Assembly: GCA_026014905.1 (NCBI GenBank)
Contig: JAOZHK010000188.1
Span: 1 to 28,873, forward strand
Length of the DNA stretch: 28,873 bases
Direction of reading: 5' to 3'
From: Candidatus Bathyarchaeota archaeon
Lineage (GTDB): Archaea > Thermoproteota > Bathyarchaeia > RBG-16-48-13 > GCA-020355125
The position numbers were made by a program, and so were the translations under genes. Under the pieces are notes generated by a model. That model ran no database searches. It saw nothing but the letters and a program-made list of their open reading frames with translations, and was not told where the DNA came from. Shown piece after piece: positions 1 through 7,346 of this stretch (its first letter is position 1; each line of letters begins with the position of its first letter).

Positions 1-342
1 CAAGATAATGAGAGGTATGCTATTGCTAAAAGATATTAACACACCTCCAACTGCTGACAAGCCTAGGCTAAAAGCAATGATCTTGACACGATCAATGCGA
101 TCTGCAAGTAACCCCCCCGGAATTGTGAAAATAGCTTGAATAAGTAATGGTATCGACGCGAATAGCCCAATAGCAACCGTGTCAAGGGAAAACTCGTCTC
201 GAAAAACAGGAATCAATGCTATGTGCATTTGAGTGAATGTATGCATAGAGATATGAGCGAGACAAATTAGTGCATATGCACTCCAGGGGGCTTTAACCTT
301 GTCTGGAAACGTAGAGACTCCTCTCAGATGATAATTTGAATG
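1..342 (-). CDS. MFS transporter, N-terminal part (cut by window edge)
   Basis: Reading the minus strand from about 342 down to the window edge gives an open frame that looks like the first two to three membrane segments of a major facilitator transporter. It contains the loop 2-3 signature GGLLADRIDRVKII. The substrate cannot be told. No ATG, GTG or TTG lies in frame between the upstream stop (343-345) and an internal ATG at 244-246, which falls inside the first membrane helix. The gene may therefore use a rare start, be shifted in frame near its 5' end, or be a remnant. Transporter identity is fairly safe; the start is not known. Confidence 0.7.
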
Positions 343-530
343 CTACATGACGGAGAACGTGGTATCTAAAAACATTTCTTTTCCTCGACGGAATGCAAGA
401 ACCCTCCCATGGAGCTAAGTACAAGCCTGAAGGTATCCACGTATACGTGCTTCTTGAACAATATTGAAAGCCGATTAGAATAAGTTATTACAGAGACAAT
501 GCGCATAACGTGTAGTTGGGAGAACACTCC

Positions 531-1157
531 ATGCCTGACATTATTTCACTTGATCTCGCAGGGACCTTGATCGATTTTTACTATTTTGATTACGTTTGGA
601 ATGAAGTAATACCTCAATTATATGCTCGACAGCAAAGATGGAACATTCAAAGAGCGAAACAATGGGTGCTCCAGGAATATGCTAAAATTGGCACGAACGA
701 TCTACGATGGTATCTCCCAGAATACTGGTTTGCTCGATTCAAACTCATTGAAGATCCCGTCCAGATTTTTCAGGCCCATACCGATAAAATACGAGTATAT
801 CCCGATGTCATTCCTACACTCCAGCAGCTTCATCAACAACATCCCTTGATTATATCGAGCGGGGTACCACGAAACATTCAAAATATCATCCTTGAACAAA
901 TCCCTCCTTTTTTCTCAAATACATTCTCGTCAACCAGTGACATGCAGGAACCAAAAAAAAGCATAACGTTTTATCAATATATTTGCACAACAATGGCAGT
1001 CGCACCAACGAATGTCCTTCATTGTGGCGATGATTGGCACACTGATGTTGTAACCCCCCAAACCGTCGGAATTACGAGTTATTTATTAGATCGGACTGAA
1101 CAAAAACAAGGTCCACAGGTATTGACGAATTTAGATGAACTCTTACCCCTGGTGTAA
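531..1157 (+). CDS. HAD-superfamily hydrolase
   Basis: A soluble protein of about 208 residues with the four HAD motifs in order: motif I DLAGTLID near residue 8, motif II ISSG, a motif III lysine in EPKK, and motif IV GDDWHTD. HAD enzymes usually transfer phosphoryl groups through an aspartyl-phosphate. In motif I the second aspartate (general acid in DxD phosphatases) is alanine, as in phosphonoacetaldehyde hydrolases (DxAGT), so a plain phosphatase role is not assured. The ATG at 531 is preferred over a TTG at 516 because GGGAG lies about 9 nt upstream. The 3' end overlaps the rhomboid gene, suggesting co-transcription. The substrate is unknown. Confidence 0.85.
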   Translation: MPDIISLDLAGTLIDFYYFDYVWNEVIPQLYARQQRWNIQRAKQWVLQEYAKIGTNDLRWYLPEYWFARFKLIEDPVQIFQAHTDKIRVYPDVIPTLQQLHQQHPLIISSGVPRNIQNIILEQIPPFFSNTFSSTSDMQEPKKSITFYQYICTTMAVAPTNVLHCGDDWHTDVVTPQTVGITSYLLDRTEQKQGPQVLTNLDELLPLV

Positions 1158-1800
1158 ACTTGCTATGCGAGCAACCTACTGGCTAATCATTGCATGCATT
1201 GCCGCGTCACTCCTCACATGGAATATCGCTAATACAGAGTATGAAAGATTACTACCGTATTTCGTTTTTAGCGAACAAAATCTCCTTCAAGGCAGGGTCT
1301 GGACATTAATCACTGCCCTGTTCATCCATAGTGATATCATCCATCTTGGAAGCAACATGGTGTTTCTGTTTGTATTTGGAAATACATTAGAAGATGTTTT
1401 CCGGGATCGAAAACCGCTTCTCGCGTTTCTATTTGGAGGAATTGCTTCGTTTCTCGTTAGTACCGCTTATTATCCTGCGAACACCATTATGATTGGTGCC
1501 TCAGGCGCAATTTTTACCCTCTCTGCAGTGGTGGTGTTAACGAACCCACTTCAATTTTCATTTTTCTTCATGATGCCCCTGGGATTAATCTCGGTGATCT
1601 ATTTTCTCTATAATGCTTTTGCAGTCTATCTTGGGCTTCCAGGAAACATTGCTTACATTGCACATGTGATTGGCTTTATCCTGGGCATTCCGTTAGGAAT
1701 GGCTTGGAGTGAACATTGGAAAAAGAATATGATTATTACTATTGCCCTAGCCGTACTCTACTTTGGGATACAAATTGTCCTTCAACAATGGTTCAATTAA
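1135..1800 (+). CDS. Rhomboid family intramembrane serine protease
   Basis: A polytopic membrane protein of 221 residues. The sequence shows the rhomboid active site: GASG with the nucleophile Ser at about 123, a later histidine at about 177 in AHVIGF, and the HxxxN element (His70, Asn74). The family cleaves membrane segments of substrate proteins inside the bilayer. At least six hydrophobic segments are visible, the usual core. It overlaps the end of the HAD gene by 23 nt; an alternative ATG at 1165 would begin 8 nt after that gene stops, so the first ten residues are uncertain. The substrate is unknown. Confidence 0.92.
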   Translation: MNSYPWCKLAMRATYWLIIACIAASLLTWNIANTEYERLLPYFVFSEQNLLQGRVWTLITALFIHSDIIHLGSNMVFLFVFGNTLEDVFRDRKPLLAFLFGGIASFLVSTAYYPANTIMIGASGAIFTLSAVVVLTNPLQFSFFFMMPLGLISVIYFLYNAFAVYLGLPGNIAYIAHVIGFILGIPLGMAWSEHWKKNMIITIALAVLYFGIQIVLQQWFN

Positions 1801-1822
1801 ACCACTCGTGAATACTTGCTAA

Positions 1823-1981
1823 CTAAGTTTCTGCAGTGTTTTTCCGCAAATATCCACGGATTGCTTCCCGAACAACCTCTGAAATTGAAACATAACTCCC
1901 ATTGGAGAGTTCAACAAATTTTTCGAGGTCCTGATATAATCCCCCAGGAATGGTTAGACTCCGATATCCCCTACGTGGCAT
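1823..1981 (-). CDS. Small ribbon-helix-helix DNA-binding protein
   Basis: A 52-residue minus-strand gene starting MPRRGYRSLTIPGGLYQDLE. The pattern is that of ribbon-helix-helix (CopG/MetJ fold) proteins: a basic beta strand (RSLTIP), then a helix (LYQDLEKFVEL), a turn containing SVSIS-type residues, and a second helix (EVVREAIRGYLRK). Such proteins bind DNA as dimers and often repress their own or a neighbouring gene. A GAGG lies just before the ATG and an AT-rich stretch lies upstream. It converges with the rhomboid gene. No toxin partner is visible next to it, so a free-standing regulator is more likely than an antitoxin. Confidence 0.8.
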   Translation of the reverse strand: MPRRGYRSLTIPGGLYQDLEKFVELSNGSYVSISEVVREAIRGYLRKNTAET

Positions 1982-2012
1982 GGCCTCATAATATTTTTAT
2001 TCTTTTTTAAAT

Positions 2013-2271
2013 GTTTGCGCGATCGAAACTTAGTGTTTGTCTCAATAGCAAGCACACACGTATTTGCATACTTTCACGCCAAGATATGCTTATACACTCT
2101 TAAGACCAGATACAAGTGGAGTGAAAAGCGCGTGTCAACGAGTAAAAGTCGGTTGCATCTCTAGTTTCAGAGAGAAACTCTTCTTTTTTAGTTCTGGAAT
2201 TATTGTGAGTGTCCCTCTGACGCTCTTTGCGGGTTCGCTGACGGATCTCTTGTGCATTCCTCTACCAATTA
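2013..2271 (+). pseudogene. Remnant of a membrane-protein 5' end (unrecognised), ending at a CG tract
   Basis: This stretch carries a TATA-like ttatacac near 2089 and an open frame (TTG start at 2064, or later GTG codons near 2118-2132 in different frames). It ends in a hydrophobic segment, SSGIIVSVPLTLFAGSLTDL, that runs straight into the CG tract at 2272. Past the tract the frame is only the antisense of the LigD remnant. I read it as the start of a membrane protein whose 3' part was lost at the tract, possibly with a frameshift near 2160. The family is not recognised and this may be chance coding. Confidence 0.3.
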
Positions 2272-2787
2272 CGCGCGCGCGCGTCCTTTTTTTCCAGATG
2301 TTTTCACGAAAGCTTCGAGTCCCAACTGATCTAATGCCTCCTTGAGTTGAAGAGCTACCATGCATACCTGAATGATATCGGCTGGAAGTTCTGGGTCCAG
2401 ATCAAAGAAGAGGAAATCCGGGTGATCCAGTGTGGGGATATGTGCGAGGGGAAGATGAATTTCGAGCGCTGCTAAATTAGCGAGCCAGAGAAGTGTATCG
2501 AGATCGTTACAGAGAATATAATGAACGACACGGTCGGTTGATGGCTAATGTATTGAATAAGTGCGGACCCAACTGGGTCGTCCTTGTGGTGCGTCTTTTC
2601 CATAAAAACCGGGAACGGTAATCCCATCAGGGAAACGTGTGACAACGAGGGGACGATTTGCGAGAAAGGGTAAGATCTGAGGTGCTACCTGGATATAATG
2701 AGCGATCACATCTTTTTTGGTAGCGTTAATTGTGGGATAGAGAATTTTCTGGAGATTGGTTAACCGAGCTTTTGTCAAGTGTTTCAT
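2269..2787 (-). pseudogene. ligD (Pol domain): LigD-type polymerase/primase domain gene, broken
   Basis: The frame begins MKHLTKARLTNLQKILYP and continues with features of the LigD polymerase domain (archaeo-eukaryotic primase fold, used in end joining): ANRPLVVTRFPDG, FYGKDAP, WVRTYSIH, then LCNDLDTLLWLANLAALEIH and the catalytic-type FFDLDPE. Two defects are visible. An in-frame TAG at 2545-2547 interrupts the protein after SIH although the same frame continues with good family sequence. The frame is then lost at the CG tract, just after KTSGKKG, where the family normally continues through a GLH-type motif and the rest of the domain. About 165 of a usual 270-300 residues remain. No ligase or Ku gene is nearby. 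Confidence 0.88.
2272..2283. repeat. Alternating CG tract 1, (CG)6
   Basis: ACGCGCGCGCGCGT context; the longest of the thirteen tracts. The LigD polymerase-domain remnant on the minus strand ends exactly here, and an open frame on the plus strand reads into it from the left. Confidence 0.95.
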
Positions 2788-2930
2788 AGCAAGGTGTCAC
2801 AGAAGAAATCCATTATACAGTGGTATATTTAGTAAATGGAGCACCGGGGAACTAAAAAAGTTATTACCCTTGGCACGTTAGGGGTGAATACGGTCGGTTT
2901 TTTAAGATTCAATGTATTAATGATATTGTT

Positions 2931-3425
2931 ATGACCCAGAAAATTGTTCAATTATTAGAGTACAATCACTTTTTACGCAAGAGCTATTTTGATACGCTTG
3001 CTGCACTGCCTTGGGTTGAAGTTGTGAAAAACCGTGGAGCAAGTTTTGATTCATTTCGGAACATTTTTCTGCACTGCATTGCCGTCTTTGAATACGGGAA
3101 CAAGCTCCTGCGTGAAGGGAACGCGCAATTTCCTCAAATCAACTATGAAGCCTATAATAACATCGAAAAAATCCGACGATACCAAAAGCAGGTAGAAGAA
3201 GATTTTAATGAGTATCTCAGCCAGCTCACTCCTGATGAACTCACTCGGCACGTTACCCGTCGATATAGAGACGGACGCATCATTGTGTCAACCGTTGAAG
3301 ACAATTTATTTCATTTTCTTTTGGAAGAAACGCATCACCATGGCGAATTTATCGCTCTACTCTGGCAACTCGATATCAACCCACCGCACCTTGGGTGGAT
3401 AAATTATCTCCAGCAAGAATCGTAA
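2931..3425 (+). CDS. DinB/YfiT-fold putative metalloenzyme
   Basis: A 164-residue helical protein of the DinB family, a four-helix bundle with a three-histidine metal site used by thiol transferases and hydrolases. The likely ligands are His in FLHCIAVFEYGN near residue 46 and the EETHHHGEF cluster near 133-137; the ending LDINPPHLGWINYL is typical of the family. A TTTTTTAAG box at about 2899-2907 lies about 28 nt before the ATG, which suggests a leaderless transcript. The flanking genes do not reveal its substrate. Confidence 0.82.
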   Translation: MTQKIVQLLEYNHFLRKSYFDTLAALPWVEVVKNRGASFDSFRNIFLHCIAVFEYGNKLLREGNAQFPQINYEAYNNIEKIRRYQKQVEEDFNEYLSQLTPDELTRHVTRRYRDGRIIVSTVEDNLFHFLLEETHHHGEFIALLWQLDINPPHLGWINYLQQES

Positions 3426-3439
3426 TCGTCTTGAGCTAG

Positions 3440-3601
3440 CTACGTCTGCTCATCAAGAGCCTGTGTAGCTCCACAGCATTGACAGACGATGTACCCTTGT
3501 TTTAACTTGTTTTCGATCCAATCGAGGCATTCCTGTTTATTAAGAAAAAGAGGTTGTTTACACTCGCCACAATAGGATTCTTCGAAATTATTCTGGTTCA
3601 T
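3440..3601 (-). CDS. Small zinc-ribbon protein
   Basis: A 53-residue minus-strand gene (MNQNNFEESYCGECKQPLFL at its start). It has CGEC near residue 11 and CQCC near residue 40, two cysteine pairs spaced as in a single zinc ribbon, separated by a helical stretch rich in Lys and Gln. It converges with the DinB-fold gene. The role is unknown; proteins of this size often act as nucleic-acid binding or adaptor modules. The coding call rests on the cysteine pattern and a clean ATG-to-TAG frame. Confidence 0.65.
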   Translation of the reverse strand: MNQNNFEESYCGECKQPLFLNKQECLDWIENKLKQGYIVCQCCGATQALDEQT

Positions 3602-3696
3602 TAACTAGTATGAAGAAGGAGCCGTTCATTAAGCTTTCGAAAACACCTATCTGGGAAATCGCGGACAAAAAGAGTGTAGAGGAAAATGTCGATCCA

Positions 3697-4464
3697 TTAA
3701 ATTTTCTGGGCTTCAACTTGGATACTAGTTATTTTCCCTTGTAATTCTTGAGAATATACTCCGAGATCGTAGGTGGCTTCCTTCACGATATGAACATTCG
3801 TGAGCCCTGCATTTTGTATTATCGTTAAGTATTGGTTCTTTTCAAGCGCGCCTCCGATACAACAAGCCCAAGCATCAAAATTCTTCTTAACTTCGAGGGG
3901 TAACTCGCCTTCTGTGACAAGATCTGAGATTAGAATTCGTCCTCCGGATTTGAGTACGCGATGGGCTTCGTTGAAGACTTTGGCTTTATCAGGCGCGAGA
4001 TTGATCACGCAGTTACTAATGATGACATCGATAGTTTCGTCATCTACTGGCAGATGTTCGATCTCGCCTAATCGAAATTCCACGTTCTCGTAGCCATGGG
4101 TTGCAGCGAGGGATTGGGCTTTCTCGATCATGGTCTGGGTCATATCAATACCGATTACTTTTCCTTGTGGTCCGACTTTCTTGGCAGCGAGAAAGACATC
4201 GATTCCACCCCCTGATCCGAGATCAAGAACCGTTTCTCCTTCTTGCAGGTTTGCGAGGGCAACGGGATTACCGCATCCGAGCCCCATGCTTGCAGCTTCA
4301 GGAATGGCGTTTAAATCATCATCAGTATAGCCAATTTGTTGCGCGATATTACTTGTGGAGCAGTCGCAGGAACAGCAGCATGAGGGCTCTTGCTGCGCGA
4401 TCTCGCTGTATCGTTGCTTCACGAACTCTTTCACGTCAGTTTCACTCATTGTTTGTACCTTCAT
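3697..4464 (-). CDS. arsM: Arsenite S-adenosylmethionine methyltransferase
   Basis: A 255-residue cytosolic enzyme that methylates trivalent arsenic using S-adenosylmethionine. Visible features are an N-terminal cysteine cluster (residues 29-35), Cys64 in GLGCGNP, the SAM-binding motif DLGSGGG at 81-87, and the arsenic-binding cysteines in NCVINL (Cys152) and ACCIGGAL (Cys201/202). This is the full ArsM set. The ATG at 4464 is chosen because the longer frame would run across the promoter; MSETD at 4449 is an alternative. It is divergent from the PadR regulator and shares with it a palindromic operator, so arsenic-responsive control is likely. Confidence 0.93.
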   Translation of the reverse strand: MKVQTMSETDVKEFVKQRYSEIAQQEPSCCCSCDCSTSNIAQQIGYTDDDLNAIPEAASMGLGCGNPVALANLQEGETVLDLGSGGGIDVFLAAKKVGPQGKVIGIDMTQTMIEKAQSLAATHGYENVEFRLGEIEHLPVDDETIDVIISNCVINLAPDKAKVFNEAHRVLKSGGRILISDLVTEGELPLEVKKNFDAWACCIGGALEKNQYLTIIQNAGLTNVHIVKEATYDLGVYSQELQGKITSIQVEAQKI

Positions 4465-4466
4465 AG

Positions 4467-4482
4467 TATAGGATGTCCTATA
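4467..4482. promoter_or_regulatory. Palindromic operator between arsM and padR
   Basis: TATAGGATGTCCTATA is a perfect 7-2-7 inverted repeat (TATAGGA / TCCTATA). It starts 3 nt upstream of the arsM ATG and overlaps the TATA box of the divergent PadR gene (CTATAAATT, 4478-4486). The minus-strand box for arsM is probably TTTATATG within 4499-4507, which puts the arsM transcription start inside the repeat. A dimeric PadR bound here could block both genes. Confidence 0.7.
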
Positions 4483-4529
4483 AATTTCTGCAAGGAACAT
4501 ATAAATGTATCGCACACCCAATAGTAAAC

Positions 4530-4862
4530 ATGAGCGACGAGTGCTGCCAAGAGGTACCTGACGCGGTGATGTGCTGTGACATGCGGGGCATGTTATCATT
4601 CATGATTCTTTGGCTTCTAACTAAAGAGCCCATGCATGGCCAACAAATCGCCGAAGAGATCGCGAAACGCCGCGGGACCAAACCAACACCTGGAACCATT
4701 TACCCTGCATTAAAGGACCTGACACAGCGAGAATTGATCAAAGGCGAAAAGGAGGGACGGCGCGTCACGTACACGCTGACTCCCCGAGGCAGCCAAGGCA
4801 TTGACCGAGCATGCCATTATTTTTGTCAAGCATTTCAAGAAATCTTTGAAGAATACCGATAA
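4530..4862 (+). CDS. PadR-family regulator, probable arsenic sensor
   Basis: A 110-residue winged-helix protein. The PadR core is clear: FMILWLLTKEPMHGQQIAEE, then PTPGTIYPALKDL as recognition helix region and GRRVTYTLTPRG as the wing. Ahead of it is a short extension with two cysteine pairs (Cys5-Cys6 and Cys15-Cys16), absent from ordinary PadR proteins and suitable for binding As(III). The ATG at 4530 is preferred to upstream starts because a strong TATA box (4478-4486) lies about 45-50 nt before it. Divergence from arsM and the shared palindrome point to control of both genes. Arsenic sensing is inferred. Confidence 0.88.
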   Translation: MSDECCQEVPDAVMCCDMRGMLSFMILWLLTKEPMHGQQIAEEIAKRRGTKPTPGTIYPALKDLTQRELIKGEKEGRRVTYTLTPRGSQGIDRACHYFCQAFQEIFEEYR

Positions 4863-4886
4863 GAACTCGTAATTAGGCGTTTTCCT

Positions 4887-5020
4887 ATGCGTATTCTATT
4901 CATTGAACCTCCTAAAGACATCTGGTTCGTCATGGGAGAATATTTGCCACCTCCCTTTGGAATTCTCCAGCTAGCCGCATTCCTCGACCGCGAAGTCGAG
5001 GGCCTCGAAACGCGCGCGCG
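4887..5020 (+). pseudogene. Radical SAM / B12-binding protein, 5' remnant cut at a CG tract
   Basis: The frame starts MRILFIEPPKDIWFVMGEYL and continues PPPFGILQLAAFLDREVEG. This is the usual opening of B12-binding-domain radical SAM proteins (first strand, PP loop, then P-x-G-x-x-x-LAAxL helix). The match stops after about 41 residues, exactly at the CG tract at 5011-5020. Beyond it the frame encodes 24 residues without family character before a stop at 5096. The cobalamin and iron-sulfur regions are missing, so it cannot be functional. It lies 24 nt downstream of the PadR gene. Confidence 0.78.
5011..5020. repeat. Alternating CG tract 2, (CG)5
   Basis: Context aaACGCGCGCGCGTcc. It marks the end of the radical-SAM remnant. 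To its right a frame open from the tract reads SVTTAHLLVYGETGYSPP and stops near 5098; this could be the tail of another broken gene but I do not recognise it. Confidence 0.95.
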
Positions 5021-5195
5021 TCCGTTACGACGGCGCATTTACTGGTATATGGTGAAACAGGGTATTCTCCACCAGTTGAAATCTCTCATTCCATAAGTTA
5101 ATGAATATAAGTAACTTGCACTTACTGCATCTCGACAGCCTGGCATAATGAATATATTAGAAGAGACAATCTTTACTTCTGTAAGGAGAACTAAA

Positions 5196-5492
5196 ATGCC
5201 ATACTGTTCACATTGTGGAAAAGAAACAAGCGTTGAGGATCAGTTTTGTCCCCATTGCGGAGCTAACTTGTCTCAGCCACAAATCTCGCGCGGACGTGAA
5301 AGACGATCACGAGAGAGTGCGTGTTTTGGACCAAGCGGTTCAGGTGGAGGCCTTTGGGGCGCCATTTCAGGAGCCGTCTTCCTTATCGGTATCGGAGTAT
5401 TGTGGTACTTCGACTGGTGGTGGCCAGGCATCATCATTTTAATTGGCTTATTAGCGATAATTGGAGGATTTGTCTCTTATTCAAGACGGTGA
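5196..5492 (+). CDS. Zinc-ribbon membrane protein
   Basis: A 98-residue protein with an N-terminal zinc ribbon (MPYCSHCGKE, then FCPHCGANL), a charged linker rich in Arg and Ser, a Gly/Ser stretch, and two closely spaced hydrophobic segments joined by a Trp-rich turn (WYFDWWWPGIIILIG). The ribbon is expected in the cytoplasm. The ATG at 5196 is chosen over 5148 because GGAG lies about 12 nt upstream and the ribbon conventionally starts the protein. Zinc-ribbon plus two-helix proteins are common in archaea and bacteria with no firm function. Confidence 0.8.
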   Translation: MPYCSHCGKETSVEDQFCPHCGANLSQPQISRGRERRSRESACFGPSGSGGGLWGAISGAVFLIGIGVLWYFDWWWPGIIILIGLLAIIGGFVSYSRR

Positions 5493-5597
5493 AGACAACA
5501 TCTTCACTACCTTTTTACTGACAGTTGTCTGTTAATTGCTATAGAATACCTAAACATGCATGTTATTAGGAGTTAGTAAAAACTGGTTAGCTGACAT

Positions 5598-5605
5598 GCG
5601 CGCGC
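5598..5605. repeat. Alternating CG tract, GCGCGCGC
   Basis: Lies two bases past the stop codon of the minus-strand aIF1A gene (5608-5610), inside atGCGCGCGCtg. Confidence 0.9.
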
Positions 5606-5607
5606 TG

Positions 5608-5931
5608 TCATGTAAATATTGCAGCTGTTTCTCGCAAGTATCCGTGATCTTTGAGCCAATCAACTTGATTCCGACGGTAACGATAGACAATATCTCCCCG
5701 TTTGTCAGATTGAAAATCCCATGGAGACACTATAACGATATCGTTAATGCGAATCCAGACGCGGCGCTTCATTTTTCCGCGAACACGGCACATTCGAGTG
5801 TGTCCATCAAAACATCGAACTGTGAACCGATCATAGCCGAGGAGTCGCTCAACGATTCCGAGGACTTCATATTCAAAATTTGGTACTCGGGGTCGAATTT
5901 CGGATTCGCTTAGTACTTTTCTTTTACCCAA
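5608..5931 (-). CDS. eif1A: Translation initiation factor aIF-1A
   Basis: A 107-residue OB-fold protein matching aIF1A along its length: EYEVLGIVERLLGYDRFTVR, then CRVRGKMKRRVWIRINDIVI, then SPWDFQSDKRGDIVYRYRR and a terminal VDWLKDHGYL. It binds the small ribosomal subunit A site during start-codon selection and is essential in archaea. The start is a TTG at 5931 with TTGAGG about 7-12 nt upstream; no in-frame ATG is available. A TATATA element near 6010-6019 could drive it on this strand. This gene is the best marker that the DNA is archaeal. Confidence 0.95.
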   Translation of the reverse strand: MGKRKVLSESEIRPRVPNFEYEVLGIVERLLGYDRFTVRCFDGHTRMCRVRGKMKRRVWIRINDIVIVSPWDFQSDKRGDIVYRYRRNQVDWLKDHGYLRETAAIFT

Positions 5932-6167
5932 GGGATTGCCTCAAGACGAATATTACACTAATCTTTGGTTTTTCTCAAAGAATTATTGTAATCTATAGCT
6001 GCACATGTACCCTATATAAGTATCTCTCTTTCGCAACGATAAAAACATTACATTCTACGCCTGTAAACATCTCATATGCACCAATTTCAAGTAGAAAAAT
6101 GATTTTCGAAACACTAAAAATCTCGAAAATCAATTCTAATTAGAGTTATTGGAGCATTGAGTACGAG

Positions 6168-6716
6168 ATGACCTTTGATCGAGATTTTGAACGAGAACAA
6201 TGGCAACCACCAGAGGACATCCTAGACATTATCGAAATTCAACCGAATTCGACCTTCATTGATGTCGGGTGTGGCGATGGATACTTTACAATCCCTGCGG
6301 CTAAACGAGTAGCGCCCCACGGTCGAGTACTCGCTATCGATGTTAATACTGCAGCATTAACTCGTTTACAGGAGAAAGCCAACCGTGAACATCTGACCAA
6401 CCTGGAGGTAACGACTGGAATGGCTGAGGATCATGTACTCTGTAAGGGTTGCGGTGACATCGTGTTTTTTGGTATTAATCTCCACGATTTTACAAGTGCA
6501 GCTAAAGTTTTGCAGAATGCACGAAGAATGCTGAAGCCCTCAGGAAAACTTGTAAATCTGGATTGGAAAAAAAAGCCTATGCGGATCGGTCCTCCACTTC
6601 ACATTCGATTTAGCCAGCAAGAAGCCATTGACCTCATCAAAGGCGCAGAATTTTACATTGTGAGAGTCCAGGATATTGGTCCCTATCATTATCTCATCAT
6701 AGCTCATCCTCTATAG
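6168..6716 (+). CDS. Class I SAM-dependent methyltransferase
   Basis: A 182-residue Rossmann-fold methyltransferase. Motif I is IDVGCGDGYF near residue 31-40, the acidic residue after strand 2 is in VLAIDVN, and motif IV/V is the stretch CGDIVFFGINLHDF. The small C-terminal region MLKPSGKLVNLDWKKK is typical of the Methyltransf_11/25 group that acts on small molecules. Its substrate cannot be assigned. The nitroreductase follows 64 nt later on the same strand. The 5932-6167 gap upstream contains a TATA-like CTATATAAG near 6011 and no convincing gene. Confidence 0.88.
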   Translation: MTFDRDFEREQWQPPEDILDIIEIQPNSTFIDVGCGDGYFTIPAAKRVAPHGRVLAIDVNTAALTRLQEKANREHLTNLEVTTGMAEDHVLCKGCGDIVFFGINLHDFTSAAKVLQNARRMLKPSGKLVNLDWKKKPMRIGPPLHIRFSQQEAIDLIKGAEFYIVRVQDIGPYHYLIIAHPL

Positions 6717-6780
6717 TCAATCAAATGCTCTCAAAAGATGACAAAGAATTTAGGATAGAGAGCAAACTATTGGAAGGAAG

Positions 6781-7287
6781 ATGGGTGAAAACATGAAGAG
6801 TCAAAAGGGCTTCGATATTACACAATTGCAAAGTATCCGATCATTTAAACAGCAAGACATTCCGGATGAAGTGTTACAACAGATGTTTGAAGCAGGACGA
6901 CACACGCCCACTGCTCACAATGTTCAACCGTGGCAGTTTATCGTCGTTACTGACCCAACGATAAAGAACGTGTTAGCTACCAATGCGAAGTTCATCGAGG
7001 ATGCAGCGATCGTTATTGTAGGTTGTGGAGACCCCAGTGAGTCCCCTCGATGGTACCAGCTCGAAGTGGCCATGGCATTACAGAGTATGGTTCTTACGGC
7101 ATGGCTTAATGGAATTGGTGCCTGCTGGATTGACGTGCGTCCAAATGAGGCGAAAGTCCGAGAGATCCTCAAGATACCAGATCACTATCCCATCGTTGCT
7201 TCTGTTGCTTTTGGATATCCCGCTGCGATACCTGAACTTGCTTGGAAACGCTCCATCGATGACGTTTTTCACTGTAATGCATTCTGA
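6781..7287 (+). CDS. Nitroreductase-family flavoprotein
   Basis: A 168-residue FMN-dependent oxidoreductase. It shows the family landmarks: the FMN-phosphate binding SIRSFKQQDI, the HTPTAHNVQPWQFIVV segment (pattern P-x-x-x-N-x-Q-P-W), and a late GIGACWIDVR followed by VASVAFGYP. These proteins are dimers that reduce nitro, quinone or similar substrates with NAD(P)H. GGAAGGA precedes the ATG at 6781; a second ATG at 6793 is also possible. The natural substrate is unknown. Confidence 0.9.
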   Translation: MGENMKSQKGFDITQLQSIRSFKQQDIPDEVLQQMFEAGRHTPTAHNVQPWQFIVVTDPTIKNVLATNAKFIEDAAIVIVGCGDPSESPRWYQLEVAMALQSMVLTAWLNGIGACWIDVRPNEAKVREILKIPDHYPIVASVAFGYPAAIPELAWKRSIDDVFHCNAF

Positions 7288-7327
7288 TACACACGAACGT
7301 AACTTCATCCTGCACATCGACATAGAA

Positions 7328-7335
7328 AGCTAGCT
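7328..7335. repeat. AGCTAGCT palindrome at a convergent gene end
   Basis: An 8-bp palindrome between the nitroreductase stop and the kinase stop. The same word occurs at 3434-3441 and in extended form at 16880-16892, each time between convergent genes. Each copy holds stop codons on both strands. No function is known. Confidence 0.6.
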
Positions 7336-7346
7336 CTCTAACACAG

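Noticed and set aside
1816..2010. Plus-strand frame of 64 codons after the rhomboid gene
   Set aside because: The minus strand of the same stretch encodes a coherent ribbon-helix-helix protein with its own start and stop.
2545..2547. TAG as pyrrolysine in the LigD gene
   Set aside because: The gene is also truncated, and no pyrrolysine genes are visible here; a nonsense change is simpler.
4101..4466. Long plus-strand frame opposite arsM
   Set aside because: It is the antisense shadow of a clear methyltransferase gene, with low-complexity Arg-rich translation and no family features.
5932..6167. Possible small gene or RNA downstream of CTATATAAG (about 6011)
   Set aside because: No frame with a ribosome site and coherent protein, and no clear secondary structure by eye; the element may be the promoter of aIF1A on the other strand.
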